Shown: piece after piece, positions 44,250 to 56,529 of the stretch
Position numbering within the stretch: position 1 is the stretch's first letter
How the letters are laid out: the number at the start of each line of letters is the position of its first letter
Assembly (NCBI GenBank): GCA_019155205.2
Contig: JAHNZQ020000308.1
Coordinates: forward strand, 5,375,215-5,439,214
Reading direction: 5' to 3'
DNA length: 64,000 nucleotides
From: Gracilaria vermiculophylla
Lineage: Eukaryota > Rhodophyta > Florideophyceae > Gracilariales > Gracilariaceae
The notes under the pieces: model-generated
The model's database searches: none
Seen by the model: the letters and a program-made list of their open reading frames with translations, nothing else
What the model was told of the DNA's origin: nothing
Program-made: the position numbers and the translations under genes

Positions 44250-46472
44250 GTTTTTCTGGTCTATTTTGATTATGCAGAAAATCTCTTTGGAAGTATTCCT
44301 TGGGACAAAACTATTTCTGGGAAATCAAAACTTACGTTTGCTTATCGTCGACAAGAGCATAACACGTGAAAAAGATGGGAGAGAACGATAGAACGGTGGC
44401 AGGTAGTTTTCTTTTCGCACACAGGAGCCACTTATTGAAGAAGAAAGGAGGAGCTCCTTTAACAAAGTATAATTCTACAAGGATCTGGAAGCTTCTAAAA
44501 GGTCCTATAAAAGAACATGGTTTCCATTTTTATTGGTTATGATATATAATATATACAACTATAGTGTATAGTAGAAATGATATAGAATACTGTACAAAGA
44601 ATACTATACAAACACGATTCTAGCACTAAGTTTGACGAAAGATAAAAGTCAAGCAGAATGTACAAGATAAAAAACATGTGCTTATTGACGTTTATCAAAG
44701 CATTGTCCTGCACTTTCTACATTATTGCTATGATGGATTCAGCAGCAATGAGAAACACAATCGGCATTCCATCAATCGAATTTTTTTTCTCTGTGAGGAT
44801 AGCTCCTCATCAACTGGGCGAGGTTTGTTTATAAGCGCCCGTAGCCAGCGCATTTTCTTGTTGTTTTAGCTAGATTCAAAGCTATGAAAGTTAGATTTAC
44901 CAACGCAGTTTGAAGTGCAGAGTTCAAGAGAGTTGTCTATCTATTTAGCACCAGTACTCTAAGATCTTGGATGTCTTAACATGAATGAACACACCAATTT
45001 GGAAAACTGTTGTAAAAATCAAAAAAGGATCTTCTGTTGTTCGTATTTAGGTTTTCTACGTTGAATCCCGTGTGTTTGATAGTTTTCAAAGTCATTTTTT
45101 GTTCAAGAGTGTCAGAATAGTTTGTAATGCTCTCATTAATAATGAGTTGTGTAACACAAACAGAGGTATTGCACCAGACAAAACCATAAAGGCAGTCTGG
45201 TAGCCACACTGCCCTCAAAAAATGCCTTGAAGACATTCTTCATGCTACGCTGTCTTAGAGCATTGTATAGAATAAGGTATTATTAGTTAAATCCAAACTA
45301 GCAATCGCAGCGCACTATGTACTATTAATGACGTACGGTTTGCAGTTCCGCTGTGAGAATCTACTAGACACGTTTTTGTGTCGCATATTCCGCTCCGCGG
45401 TGTTTATGTTCGAGTGATTGATCTCCATGAAAAACATGAGGGCAATCATAAACATAAGAGTTTAAGTTCAAGAGTGAGGGAGTAAGCATTCGGTGTATAC
45501 TCCGCACCATACGGTGTCAGATGGGTCAGGAAATGAAAAAGCAAACGTGTTGTTTTGTAAGTCAGTAACGGGCATTCTCATGATACACAGATTACATCGG
45601 AAAGCTAGAATGTGAATGCACAACATCAAATTCTGACATCTCGATTTCATTGTATTTACCATACCACAAATGAAAACCCGAGAGCCACTTTGAATACCAA
45701 AATTGCTGTTGCCAGTTGGTTTTTGCTGTCATACGATTCTCACAACTCTCAGTCTATCGATTATTCTCGCTATATACAGACTGTAGATGTCGGGACTGTG
45801 TGTCTTTCTAATCGCACATGCCCAAAATAAATGGAGAGATTCATCAGCTAAAATGAGTTGAATTCAACGAGTGTTTCCCTATAATATGGAACCGCTTCAT
45901 AAAATCTACAGATCCATCCCGCATCGGGCAAATGTGCACTTTCTGATTCAGAGCGCAGTACAGCTCAAGAGTATATCTATACGAGTGGAATGTATCAAAA
46001 ACTAAACTAATGGAACGCAGACAAAAGAATAAGCGACAGCGAAAATGCATATCACCCTAAAAGATCATGGTATAGTGAAGACGCAAGGACAGCGACATCC
46101 ATGCGATTTCAATCTAGGATTGCGAATGATAGTCGCTTTCCATGGCTTGCACCTCGAAGCGATGCATTCTGCGACTATCTACTGTCAATTCAAATGTAAC
46201 ACTCTAATGTTTCCCAGCCATCTCCATTCAGTGAACAATGAATACTTTTGCAAGTCTAAAAATTCAACTGCATTCCCCAAAGCTTTAATTTTTAAGTTGG
46301 AAGTACATATTGCTACGCTACACTGCGCCAAATTCATTCTCTCCCGCTGCAATGTTCTAATTACATGAAAATTGGTACACCAACGCTCGAATGCAGCATA
46401 AACTTGATTGTGACCCTCAATGAGTTTTTATTCTTTGAATCTATAGATCTCTAATTTGATCTCAGTTGTTCA
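44250..46472. repeat. Duplicated segment Y, copy 2
   Basis: Partner of 15640-17049. The part 44930-45460 is extra or too diverged to align. 45830-46472 is the best conserved. The 107-codon frame at 46045-46368 is not in phase with copy 1, so I treat it as non-coding. Confidence 0.65.
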
Positions 46473-46499
46473 GAATTATAGCATTAAGCATCATAATTC
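46473..46499. promoter_or_regulatory. Dyad upstream of 112-aa gene copy 3
   Basis: GAATTAT...ATAATTC arms of seven bases around AGCATTAAGCATC, 238 bp before the ATG, as in the other two copies. A TTAAATA lies at 46573. Confidence 0.3.
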
Positions 46500-46710
46500 A
46501 AAGAATTCAATTTGTACTATTCATGTTTATGATTCATATGAAGACTTTTGAATTTACTGCGATGACAACAACTTAAATAGTTGCTCAATGTGTTTTCATG
46601 CTGCAAATACCTTCGTTCGACTGCTTAGCGTGCCTCAACCGCCATTCAGTTTCGATCCAGCACTCAGCCAGACCAACGTCTTTCAACCCTCAATCTCTTT
46701 CTCACTCAAC

Positions 46711-47049
46711 ATGTCCAACTTTTTTTGCTTTAAAAAAGCAGCTGATGCGAAGACGAAGAAGCTCCAATTTCTTCGCCGTTCTCTTCGGCGGATTCGACGC
46801 CAGTTTCGATTCTTTAAAAGCCATGAAAAATGTAGTCAAGAATCGGTGCATGCGCGTGTAGAAGATTTATCAGATTTGGAAGTTCCAGATGTTCCGGAGA
46901 TCTCACGGGACCTGATAAAGCGTGCCAACAGTTTTGAAACGATTTCGATCGGTAGTTCTCCTTCTGATGATAGATCAAAAGATGAAAATAATGATTGTCC
47001 ATATTTTTGGGAGCCTGACTACATTCCAGACTATTCAACGTTGTTGTAA
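46711..47049 (+). CDS. 112-aa protein family, copy 3 (intact)
   Basis: MSNFFCFKKAADAKTKKL start. Same length and layout as 17289-17627: Arg-rich helix RRIRRQFRFF, acidic LEVPDVPEI, Ser block SIGSSPSDD, and CPYFWEPDYIPDY end. Differences are mostly conservative and there are no indels, so purifying selection on the protein is plausible. The frame is open to an ATG at 46588, but the upstream residues differ completely from those of copy 1, where the same bases are read in another frame; MSNFF is therefore the likely start. Function unknown. Confidence 0.65.
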   Translation: MSNFFCFKKAADAKTKKLQFLRRSLRRIRRQFRFFKSHEKCSQESVHARVEDLSDLEVPDVPEISRDLIKRANSFETISIGSSPSDDRSKDENNDCPYFWEPDYIPDYSTLL

Positions 47050-47129
47050 TTGTTGCATATGTCTTTTTATCGATAGTTTTTTTTGTGATTGCTTGTACGT
47101 TGTTCTTCATTGAGCTCGTTTGTAGAATT

Positions 47130-47560
47130 GTTTGAGGTTTCCAGTAATTTTAGTCAAAACGTACTACTTTAATGTGCAATTGCATTGCTGGAAATACGTT
47201 TCGTTCTGTAGTATCTCTCAGCTCAATATCTTTTGCTTTCGTTATTGTCAGCAGAAACCCCACGAAAGCAAGGGACGCTGGCAGAGGGCATTATGGAACA
47301 GCACAGAATATTAATGGATTGCTTGCGACAAAGTAATTGAAAACATGCTGACAATTTAAAGCCCCATTGCTTTTCGTTTTTGTGTAATCCGTCATCAAAG
47401 ATTAAATGACACGGCGTCACACCCGCATTTCTCAGTGCGTTTTGATAGTTCATGTTTGCTTGGCTCACTTCCAAATGGTAGTTGTGACATTTTGCAATTT
47501 TAAATCCTTTCTTGAACGGAAGCTACGGCTGCTGCATATCTAAAAAAGTGAAACAAAGTC
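47130..47560. repeat. End segment of the tandem unit, copy 2
   Basis: Matches 18400-18800 and, from 47225, 6230-6570 (CCCCACGAAAGCAAG, AATGGATT, GAACGGAAGCTACGGCTGCTGCA). No F-box/LRR-like gene follows within the next 2 kb, so the third unit is absent or eroded. Confidence 0.6.
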
Positions 47561-49390
47561 GCGTGTAACACAAGATAAGTCCGGCCAGACTTTCCATGAG
47601 GTCGGCGGATCTAGTGGTTCTTAATAGTTTATTTATCTACCAGGTGTTAGTGAAGTAAGGGAGTTTTCAGAAACGCAGGAGAAGAATAATTATGAACTGG
47701 ATTATACTGAGTGGGAGGCACATAGAGCCTCAAGGTCGTGAGCATGCATAAAGGATTTCATTCATAAAGCATCTCCCGTCTGTGAAGCGAATGATTGAGT
47801 TTATATCACATAATTAAATATATGCAGCCAAAAAAAAAGGAAGATTGCCGAACTTCATCAAATTTCGGGTATACACGCTTTTCAGCATACAGTAAGACAT
47901 TTCGTGCCTTACGTTTACAAGGTTGCATCTCCGCAGAGAGATTTTGTTTTCTCCAGTTCCTTCTGAATCCTCATCTTTTTTACTTTTCGTATCGTCAGAT
48001 CCGACGAACACAGATCAAATAAATATGCCTTCAGAAATAAGTGTGTTAAGGTATAGTTTGTGGTGATGGAGACGCAAACAGAGGTTGCCCGTTTGGGAAA
48101 CAACTATGGTCTGTCCACTTTAATTGAGTTTCCATCACCACATAGTTATTTGTACGACACTGCCGAGCTTCAAAGATAAACTAAATCTCTCCGTAAAATA
48201 ATTCGAATACTTGCAGAACCATTATAATTAATTAAGAGCAAACCACAGAAGAATCTAATACACTAAACAGAATTCCAAAACACACGTAAATACGTGATTA
48301 ACATGCAGAAATTTTCAAAGTGCCAGCTTTTCATCATTTCTGCCTATCCTTTTCAGTCTTCGTTTGAAAAAGGTGAGATTTGTTTCCTTGTAAGTTTTTC
48401 TCTGCATTTTGGATTTCGACTTCTTTCTTTCATTTTATGAACACAAACTACCGTCTTAAGTGTTTTTATTCATAAGTGTAGCAGAATGACAGATGCTGTA
48501 ATATTATTTGCCCTTCTTTGTTGAAAATGAACTTGTTGGTAGCAAACAATTTCATAGTAGATATAATAAATGTAAGGCGATCTGAAGCAAGAGCGTTAAT
48601 AGTCATGGACGCGTTCTATTTTGTCGTAATTAACAGACATAATGCGTTCAGCGATCAGTTCCACTATTCACGTCTACAATAAAAGCTGCTCATGCATTTT
48701 TCATTATCAACAGAAAAACATCAGCACTTTGCCACACTTGTATTTTTTAGAATGTATCTGAAGCCTGTGTTGTTGTATGAAGTACTTTGAAATATAGAAT
48801 GCAAAACGTCAATCATATTTATTTTGTTTTTATATGATGGTTTATCAAAACTAATTTCTAAAATATATCGAATTTATGGTATTTGTTTTTGTTGATTATC
48901 TAGGCTCATAAAAGATAAAACTTTCTGTTCTAGCTAGTGAAACATACAAAGAACCATCTTTTGCTTATTAAAAACCAAGTCTTGCATCTTTCCTGATTTT
49001 TGCTAATTTAGATAATGCTCAGAACGAGCATTGGCCCAGTTGATAAGTTCTATAAGCGGTTGAACTAGATAGCTCAATCAGGGCTCGATCTACAAGAAAA
49101 TGTCAAATTGATACTTGTTTTCAGAGAGGCAGAAATGCCACTGCTACTTGTGCAGAATGACCAATGTGTTGACGTCGGCTGAATTCCGGTTTCAAATACA
49201 GCGCTCAAGAGACACTGACGATACATGAAATGCTGAGTACCCTACACCTGAACAGAAAAAGTTGTTTGTTCCTAGTACTTAGCTATAGTGTGGCTTAATC
49301 TAATTCAAAGAGACTTATAGAGCTCGAGCACCATGCAAAGTATGACATAGATCGTAGATGCCTTTTCTATCTGTTCACCAAGGCATAAAA
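47561..49390. other. AT-rich intergenic region
   Basis: 1.8 kb without a gene I can support. Frames of 60-75 codons exist but have no motif. It contains the inverted repeat listed at 48059-48142. Confidence 0.4.
48059..48142. repeat. Inverted repeat, 12-bp perfect arms
   Basis: TGTGGTGATGGA (48059-48070) and its complement (48131-48142), with partial pairing extending outward (AGTT/AGTT side), enclosing 60 bases. Confidence 0.5.
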
Positions 49391-51409
49391 CTAATGGTGC
49401 GTACTTGCGGCACGCTGACTTCTGTGAAATACCGGCAATAAGAGAAAAACGTTGATATTAAGGTTTCTTACTTCTGGTACGTGTTGGCTCCGGGAGCCAC
49501 GGCATGCATTTGATTCGATTTGTAATTCATGGACGTTTCATTCACTGTACTAAAGATCGTCCGTCTAGGGGACGCCATGACCGGAGCCATTGTAAGCCCC
49601 AACGGATTTGATATTATTTATTGAGCTATTGGCTTACATTTCACCGCGGCTGGCACGACTGCGTTGGCACTCCGCCGGCATAGAACGCGTGCCGGGAGCG
49701 TGATACTCTTTTGACCCGCCATGGGAGCTCTTTCCCAAAAATGGGTCGACCACAGTAGATTCTGGAATGGTTATACTGTAGAGCAGTGCCTGATCCCACT
49801 GCGGCGTAGTCCCAGTATTCAGGCGACACCTCGCAGTTGATGCCTTTCGCGCATAAAATTCAACCAAGTCGGGCTCCAAGTCTTGTCGCCTTGAGAAGCG
49901 CTATCCTACCTGCGGAGATGCACCGAGTTGCAGGGAATTCTAACACGTCTCGCGTCACAGAAGAGAATCTCCTATCTACTGGTTTGGATCTTTCGTTTTA
50001 CAATATTTTGTTTTATTGTTGCAACTGTACTGCGCTTTGTCTTGGCATTTTTTTCGCCATTGCGCCCTTTTTTTCTCTTATTCATCGCGTCGCGACCCCC
50101 GGTGTTCTGAGTACTACTTTTCTTTCATTTCCTCTTTTTCAAGGTCTTCCCTACTCGGATCTTTCAATTTCCACTTCGATTCACCGTCACCCTCCTGGGT
50201 ACATCCTATCGCAAGTGCCCGTTTTTGCCTTCTTAGTCGGTGTCATAAGAGTTCCTCCATTGAGACCCCCTCTCGAAAGGAGCGAGGTCACGAACGCTTT
50301 CAAAGAAACGATGCCCCGGGTTTTGTAGTGTATGTGGTCTCCCGACTAATAAGCAAAGTTCTATATGGATCTTAGCTGTCTCGATTCTTGTTTCTACTTG
50401 GAAGTTCTTCCTCCTCTTTGATTGTTCATTTCCCCTGGCTCCATATTGATCAAGATACGAAAAGCCGTGCCCGACTATTTGCCAAATCCCCTATACAACA
50501 ACCGGATCCTTGATTAAGAAGGACGCTATTCGTGCAACCACGCCACGCGCGCCGCGCCCGCGGAGACCTGTTCCGGAAAACTTCGAAAACTCGGAAATTG
50601 ATCCTAATGGCCAGAGACCCCCATGTGCGGCTTCCGGCCTGCAAGCCGTCTCCCAGGTAGAACAAAACACGGTAGTTCTGTTTGAAGGTAGCACCGCTAA
50701 ACGCTCTGATCCAGCTTGATACCGTATCTTGAAGTTCCAATTAAACATGAAGCACGCTGCACAAGTCTTCATCTTAGAGCTGGTAACCGACAGATTTTTC
50801 AGCCTGAGTGATAACCAAATCAAAGTTGAACGAGCGAAACCGGCGGCCCCACTCCAAGAGTGATGGAGCACAGGGTTTTGTGACGGTACTTTTTTCATCC
50901 GGGACTTTCATCGTGAGTATGGAAATGTTGGCTCCCTCAGTGCCCTCTAGTTGACTATTCTCCAGCGGAACTTCTTCATAAGCCAGCTACAAGTCACTGG
51001 CATATACATAGCGAAGCTTGTATCGGTTGAAAACTAATTGTAAGACCTGTCGCAAAGCCATTGCGTGAGCATCCGTTGTTGATGACACCTCCGAAAGATG
51101 GCAATACACGAATTTTGCTTCTCCTGGATGACTGCGATCCGAAGAATGGTCGCACGTAGACGAATTTCCTGCAGGGGTTCTTTTTGCGGAAACAATGCCC
51201 CAGGTAACCTGGTCATTTATGTTCATCAGGCGCTGGACTTCTTCTTCATTGGCCCCAGACACGAGTGGAGTGTATCGATCGAGATACTGGATGTCACGGT
51301 GCAACTTTAGGTGAAGGTAACATATACAAATCTTATCTTATGCCTTTCAAACGGGGAAATGCTGAAACCCGAGAGGCCTACTCCGCGATGACGAGAGTAC
51401 AATACCTCG
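49391..51409 (-). mobile_element. Degenerate retroelement-like remnant F (unassigned)
   Basis: Composition shifts to higher G+C here. The minus strand has protein-like frames in series: 51304-50987 (RYTPLVSGANEEEVQRLMNI, LSEVSSTTDAHAMALRQVL), a continuation through stops, and 50740-50450 (SSWIRAFSGATFKQNYRVLF). 49879-49634 is another. I cannot place them in a known domain, and no LTR pair is visible. The right edge touches the first A-like sequence of element B. Confidence 0.35.
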
Positions 51410-51626
51410 AGTTGAAACACCTCTGGAGAACGCCAACGTAGAGGGTGAAGAACCGCACACGGCATCGCAGCCACCACCTCAGGAGCTACAGAGACGAGAA
51501 CACCCGGAGGCTGAGTCCTCCCTGGAGACACTGGCCCCGTGTCTTACTGGTTGGCTCTCCCATGAGCTGGTTGGAAGAACTTCATCAGGTGTTGAGGCGC
51601 ATTTTGGAGAGCACTGCCACGACCTT

Positions 51627-52406
51627 GTGGAGGAAATCGCTACGAGGAGTGCTCACCTGGCTGTGGTTTCCCTGCTGGATTCGAACTCTTTCCTAGAGGT
51701 GATCTCAGAGGAAAGCCGTGCGGAGGTTTGTTCCCAATCCGCGCAGCTGTTCCGTGCAGTGGCGTGTAAAAGTCGTTCTTCCATACAGGAGAGGGTTCCT
51801 CTATCAACACCTAAAGTGACCCCGGGCAGAGAAGGACAGGATACTGCCGCCACCTACGCCAAAGGAGAAAAGGATACTGCCGTAGGGAAACGGGAACACC
51901 TCATGAATATTGCTATGAATCGTCTGGACATGTCGCCCCATGGAGGAGCACAGGATACCTATCGCGAAGTACTTTACACAAGGAGAGCAGGACAGGATAC
52001 TTCTCGGGTGAATCGCGATAGCGGGGGTATCGTCAGATACCCAGACAACCTACAGGAAAGATACCAAAAGAAACGGAGAGAGAAAAGTAGAAAGCAAGAC
52101 AACTACTCGGAGAGAAGCTCAGCTTCTGAATCCGTGAACAGATCCAGCTCGGAGGACAGTATGCCTCCTAAAGAAAACAACAGAAGGGTCAGGAAGGTCA
52201 TCTCGCTTAACGACGTCTTCACCAAAGTGGTAAATTATGATAGCTGCCGGTTGAATGATAGCTTCACTATTCACGTTGCGTCAGTTACTAAACGACGCAT
52301 GGGGATCCAGCGTCCAAGGGATATTCAGATGATAAAGCATTCCTTCTCAGGTAAAGACCGCATTTCGGTGATGAAAGTTTTAAAAAGGATTCCGTTCGGC
52401 GTTTAA
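51627..52406 (+). pseudogene. Gag N-terminal frame of element B
   Basis: 259 open codons, hydrophilic and Arg/Ser/Glu-rich (KKRREKSRKQDNYSERSSAS), with repeated GQDT motifs; no catalytic motif. The capsid core homologous to 28424-28681 follows in another frame (52440-52760), so Gag is split. Confidence 0.6.
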
Positions 52407-53687
52407 TACCAGTGGAGTCCATGAATGGGCCACTTTCTGGTGCTTTCAGTTCTACCTCACTGGTCAAGCGCACTCGCTGGTGAAGCTACGCCTGACGGTG
52501 GAGAGCAACATTGTGGATGATACTAGAACGGAGATCTTGACGACGTACCCCAAGGTGGTGAATTTCCTCCTTATGATGTAGGCAATGGATGAAATGATAG
52601 CCGATGCTGACGCTGAAGTGACCTCCTATAGGCCAAAAATGGAATTGATCGAAACGTAGATCTCATAGAAACTGTAGACTAAAGCCTTACGGTGGCGGAG
52701 CGTGTACTCCAACCGGCGGCTGTAGTCGTTGTTTGTCGAGGGAGGCCTTCCCTCGACCCGCACCAGGGTGCTCAATTACTTTACGACGCACCCAAAGACC
52801 ACCTTTAGGGTGCTAGCACGTTCTACGTAATCTTATGGGGATACCCACCGTGCTACGCGCCGTAGCCAACTTCCACATTCAGAAAAACCAATGGCCTTAA
52901 TGAACCGTCGGGCATCTGCCCTGAAAATGGACTCCAGCATCTCAGCGGAGGTCTGCGAGCTCACGATAGAGGGAGAGCAAGACGCCTTTGCTCTCACGTA
53001 CGCCTGATTTCAGGTAGCAACGTCTATGACGAAGACAAACTCGTTTCTTACCTCGCACTCCTCGGCAGGATCGTACAGCAGTGTCCGATCCGCAAACCCT
53101 TGGGGCTACCTACCGCCTTGCAGCATTTGCTTGTCTTGAAGTCCAGTACATTGTACTACTATCACTTTGGTAATTAGAGCTGTAGTCCTACAGAAACTGA
53201 AGAAGAACTTCCAGGACCTTAACGACAGACCAATGGAGATTACAAGTTATTATACCGCGTATCACGATATCCGCTTCCCTTAAGGAAACTACTGCAACCG
53301 CGTTCCAGTTAGAGTGCAGCCTGTCCCACTCGCATTTGAGCCACCAGTGCACGGGCCAGTACCCAATCCGGTTGCACATCAGGAGAGTACATCGCATCCC
53401 GATGCGCACACACAACAGCCGCTCCCCACTAGATCTCCAATCCCATCCCACCAGAAAAACCCTCAAGGTCACGTGTAGAGGCTCCACATGGCTCCTTGTC
53501 GTCGAGCCTCGGCCTTTCGGACGTTACCTATAAGAAAGCGGAAAAAGCCAGCTGCACAGTCAACGCAGAATCGGCGGGCCCCTCAGTCTGTTTGGACACA
53601 TTTGACACCTTTCAGGCATCTTTTTGCACACTCGCCCGTGATAATTACAAGGTGTTTACCTCTATCAATTAATCCCCACTCAAATTC

Positions 53688-54640
53688 GTGACGATGCGCG
53701 TTATGCTCGACACCAAAGCTGACCCCAACCTGGTGCACGCGGGCGTGCTCCCGCGGTCTCCTTTCGGCTTCTTCAGGACCGACAAGCTTCTTATGCTGCG
53801 AGACGCCTCGCGTCGAGCATTGAACATCCTCGGAAAACTGCTTTTATATCCCCAACTGGGCTCCCTACAGGTGAGGATGTGGTTTCTAATGGAGACCAAC
53901 TTGGCAGCCCATCGCATATTGGAGACTTTCTTTGTGGATCCGTGTGTATATGCAATACACCCACGCCTGCGGAAGGTGACGTTTCATGACGTCGCCCCTG
54001 TACGTATCGTTTCCGCATCTCCAGGACCGTAAGCCAATGCATGTCACGTAGGTAATTTTCCAAAGGAGATGCAGTCGAATAAGTTCCGGATGGTGAAGAG
54101 TGTCGAAATACCTGCGAGGAGTCAGACCAAAGTTCGAGTGCAGACCTCTGCATCCGGCCTTTCATTCCTACAATGGATTCCACATCTGACAACGAAGCAG
54201 CACTCTATGATGGCGAACGGCATTACGAAAATAGTGTTGAACAATCCCTTCAGAGTCATGCTTTCCAACCTGAAGGAGTCGCCCTTACGGCTCCAGAAAG
54301 GAATTGTTGTCAGATTGGCACATCCAGCCCCTGCAAGACTGGCTCATCTTCTTGGTACGAATGGCCGAGGTGAACACGATTTTATCGCCATTATAGAACC
54401 TGAAGCGGGAATGGGCGACTCCAGAGGGAGGGAAGCCTGCCACCCGACAGGAGAAGCTCCAAATTGGCGAAGATTTCGAAGAGTATCGCCATACGATAGT
54501 GTAGATGCTGTCTGCCTTTGCGGACATGTATTTTGGTCACCTAGGTCAGGTTGGCCTGGCCAAGCACCAGATCCAGCTCACACTGGATTCGAAATCGGTA
54601 CACCAACTCCCGAGGACGGTCGGGCGTCATGCGCGTGACT
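53688..54640 (+). pseudogene. Protease region of element B
   Basis: MRVMLDTKADPNLVHAGVL aligns with the A protease block; the active-site Asp-Thr-Gly is Asp-Thr-Lys here, so inactive. The downstream frame 54069-54638 matches the A linker (KSVEIPARSQTKVRVQTSAS). Confidence 0.7.
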
Positions 54641-54699
54641 TCGAATGCGATGAGATCCAGTAGATGCGGGATAGGGACGTGATCTAGCCCTTCAATTCC

Positions 54700-55932
54700 G
54701 AACAGGCCACCCTAGTGGTGTTCATGCGGAATAAAGATAGCTATTTAAGAATATGAATTGTGTACAGATGCCGCAAAGGTGTGACGGTACGCGATTTGTA
54801 CCTGATACCACGCATGGATGAATGTATTGAGTTTTTAGATGATGCGTACGTTTTTCCCGCGCTGGGTGCCACCAGCAGCTACTGGCAGATTGAGATGGAT
54901 GACTCTGATGAGAATGAATACACATTTACCTCTCACTGTGGAATTTTCAGATTCCTAAGGATTCCATTTGGATAAAAAGAATGCACCCGCTACGTTCTCA
55001 CCGGCGGTGGACATAGTCCTGTCGAAGTTGAAGTAGCAGTACGCCCCGGTGTACATTCAAAATGTCATTATGTACTCCAGTTGTGAGCAGGAGCACTTTG
55101 TGCATGTGAGGCACGTGATCCAACTCCTGAAGGATGCTTGACTCACCTTTCAGCTGGAGAAGTGTTTCTTATTCAAGTCCTCGATGGATTACTTCGAGAC
55201 CGTTGTGCTTCCGGGCCGCCTTTAGGCTTCCACAACAACTCAGGACGCCAACAAAGACGCTCACCGCCCCACAAACCAGACGGGGCTACACACCTTCCTA
55301 GGGTTTGTTTATGTCTTTTGGAGATTTTTCATGAATTTCTTCCGCATTGTGGGGCCGTTAAATGGCCTTTTTGCAGAAACAAAAGCCGACACAATGGGCT
55401 CCTTTGACGGAAAAAGCGTTTACAGCCTTTCACACCTTAAAGGGGAGACTAAAAGAGCCAACGATTTTGGTACTCCCGAAGCGTAATGGCCTGGTTGTGC
55501 TGGATATAGACGCTTGTAAGTATCAGATCGCATTTGCCGTCCTATAGGATCAACCTAAAGGTTGACGTAAACCTAGAGGATAATGTAGTAGCAGACTTTC
55601 ACCTCCAAAACGGAATTATCCCCCAACGGGGAGCTAATGTCTCTCCATTATATGGGCATTGTTTCTTCTACGCCCGTACCCGGAAGGCACACCTTTCACT
55701 TTGAGGATGGACCACGCACTATTGAAGCCAATACTGTCCTTGACTGATGCTTCTAGTCGCCAGGAGAGATGGAGGCTAAGTGTCGTGGATTTCAAATTCG
55801 ATATCATCCACCGTTCTGGCATAAAGCATCAGACAGCGGACATACTGTCGCAAATTTCTACATATATGTCTCCTTCAATGATGACGAGGCTCGGGGTCTA
55901 CGTGCGCAACCGATTACATCGATCGCGAACCG
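54700..55932 (+). pseudogene. Reverse transcriptase and RNase H of element B
   Basis: Pieces matching A: VRDLYLIPRMDECIEFL, ATSSYWQIEMDDSDENEYTF, FRFLRIPFG; then the connection and RNase H, FTAFHTLKGRLKEPTILVLP, VVLDIDACKYQIAFAVL, FTLRMDHALLKPILSLTDAS and WRLSVVDFKFDIIHRSGIKH. Frame breaks separate all pieces. Sequence ends abruptly at the E LTR. Confidence 0.75.
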
Positions 55933-56271
55933 TGAGAGTGGAATAGGGTGAGCGCACGCGTTTGCAAAAGAACGGACACACATCGTTTCGTCTGCTACGT
56001 TGCAGCGTTGGTAAGGTGAAGCGCAAACGTTTTCTTTTATAGGGTGTAACGACGCATTCAGTTCTTTAGAAACAAGCAAAATACAGGCTTAATTGGATAG
56101 GCCCACCGGCATCTGGGGGACGGGATTAGTGGAGTAGGAAAACAAATTGCAAGGTTCCGGCAGCTGCCTCGATGCAATCCGTACGTTCTGGATAATTCTC
56201 ATAGCGCAGGGCCAAACGCCGGCGCAAATCTAGTCGCGAAACCGTTAGCACTCATTGCGTATGTTATAGCA
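55933..56271 (-). repeat. 3' LTR of element E
   Basis: TGAGAGTGGAATAGGGTG...GTTATAGCA. Aligns with 60980-61323 throughout (GCGCA..CG, CAGTTCTT.A..AA, AATACAGG, GGATAGGCCCA.C.GCATCT, GCGCAGG.CCAAACGC, ACCGTTAGC.C). Confidence 0.85.
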
Positions 56272-56529
56272 GAGTCCCATAATGGCACAACCAAAACTTG
56301 AAGTCATCAGTTCGTATACAACTTGCTCTAGTGCATTGAAGCTTCGTGCTGGTGTTGACGTCCGACAAAAGTTCTCGTATACGGTCAAGGACATCTTTTT
56401 ACAGAGAATCGTATGATACCCAGTTAGCTTCATACGACTCAAAACCGCTCAACTTGAATTATATTTCCATGTCGGCCCGACAACGGTGAATGTAAAGAAA
56501 TTCAGTAGCAAGCTAAAGTTTGCCCGAAG

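Larger units (their letters stand above)
51410..55932 (+). mobile_element. A-like chromovirus B, truncated at both ends
   Basis: Collinear with element A from about 27165 to 31750: Gag, protease, reverse transcriptase and RNase H. It has no 5' LTR on the left and stops inside or just after RNase H at 55932, where the LTR of element E begins. Integrase and 3' LTR are not found on the other side of E. Confidence 0.8.

Noticed and set aside
46045..46368. 107-codon open frame in segment Y
   Set aside because: The corresponding sequence at about 16620-16940 is shifted by indels and contains stops, so protein conservation is absent.
49837..50328. 163-codon frame with a hydrophobic middle
   Set aside because: It lies in retroelement-like debris. 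The hydrophobic part comes from T-rich DNA, and no family features are seen.
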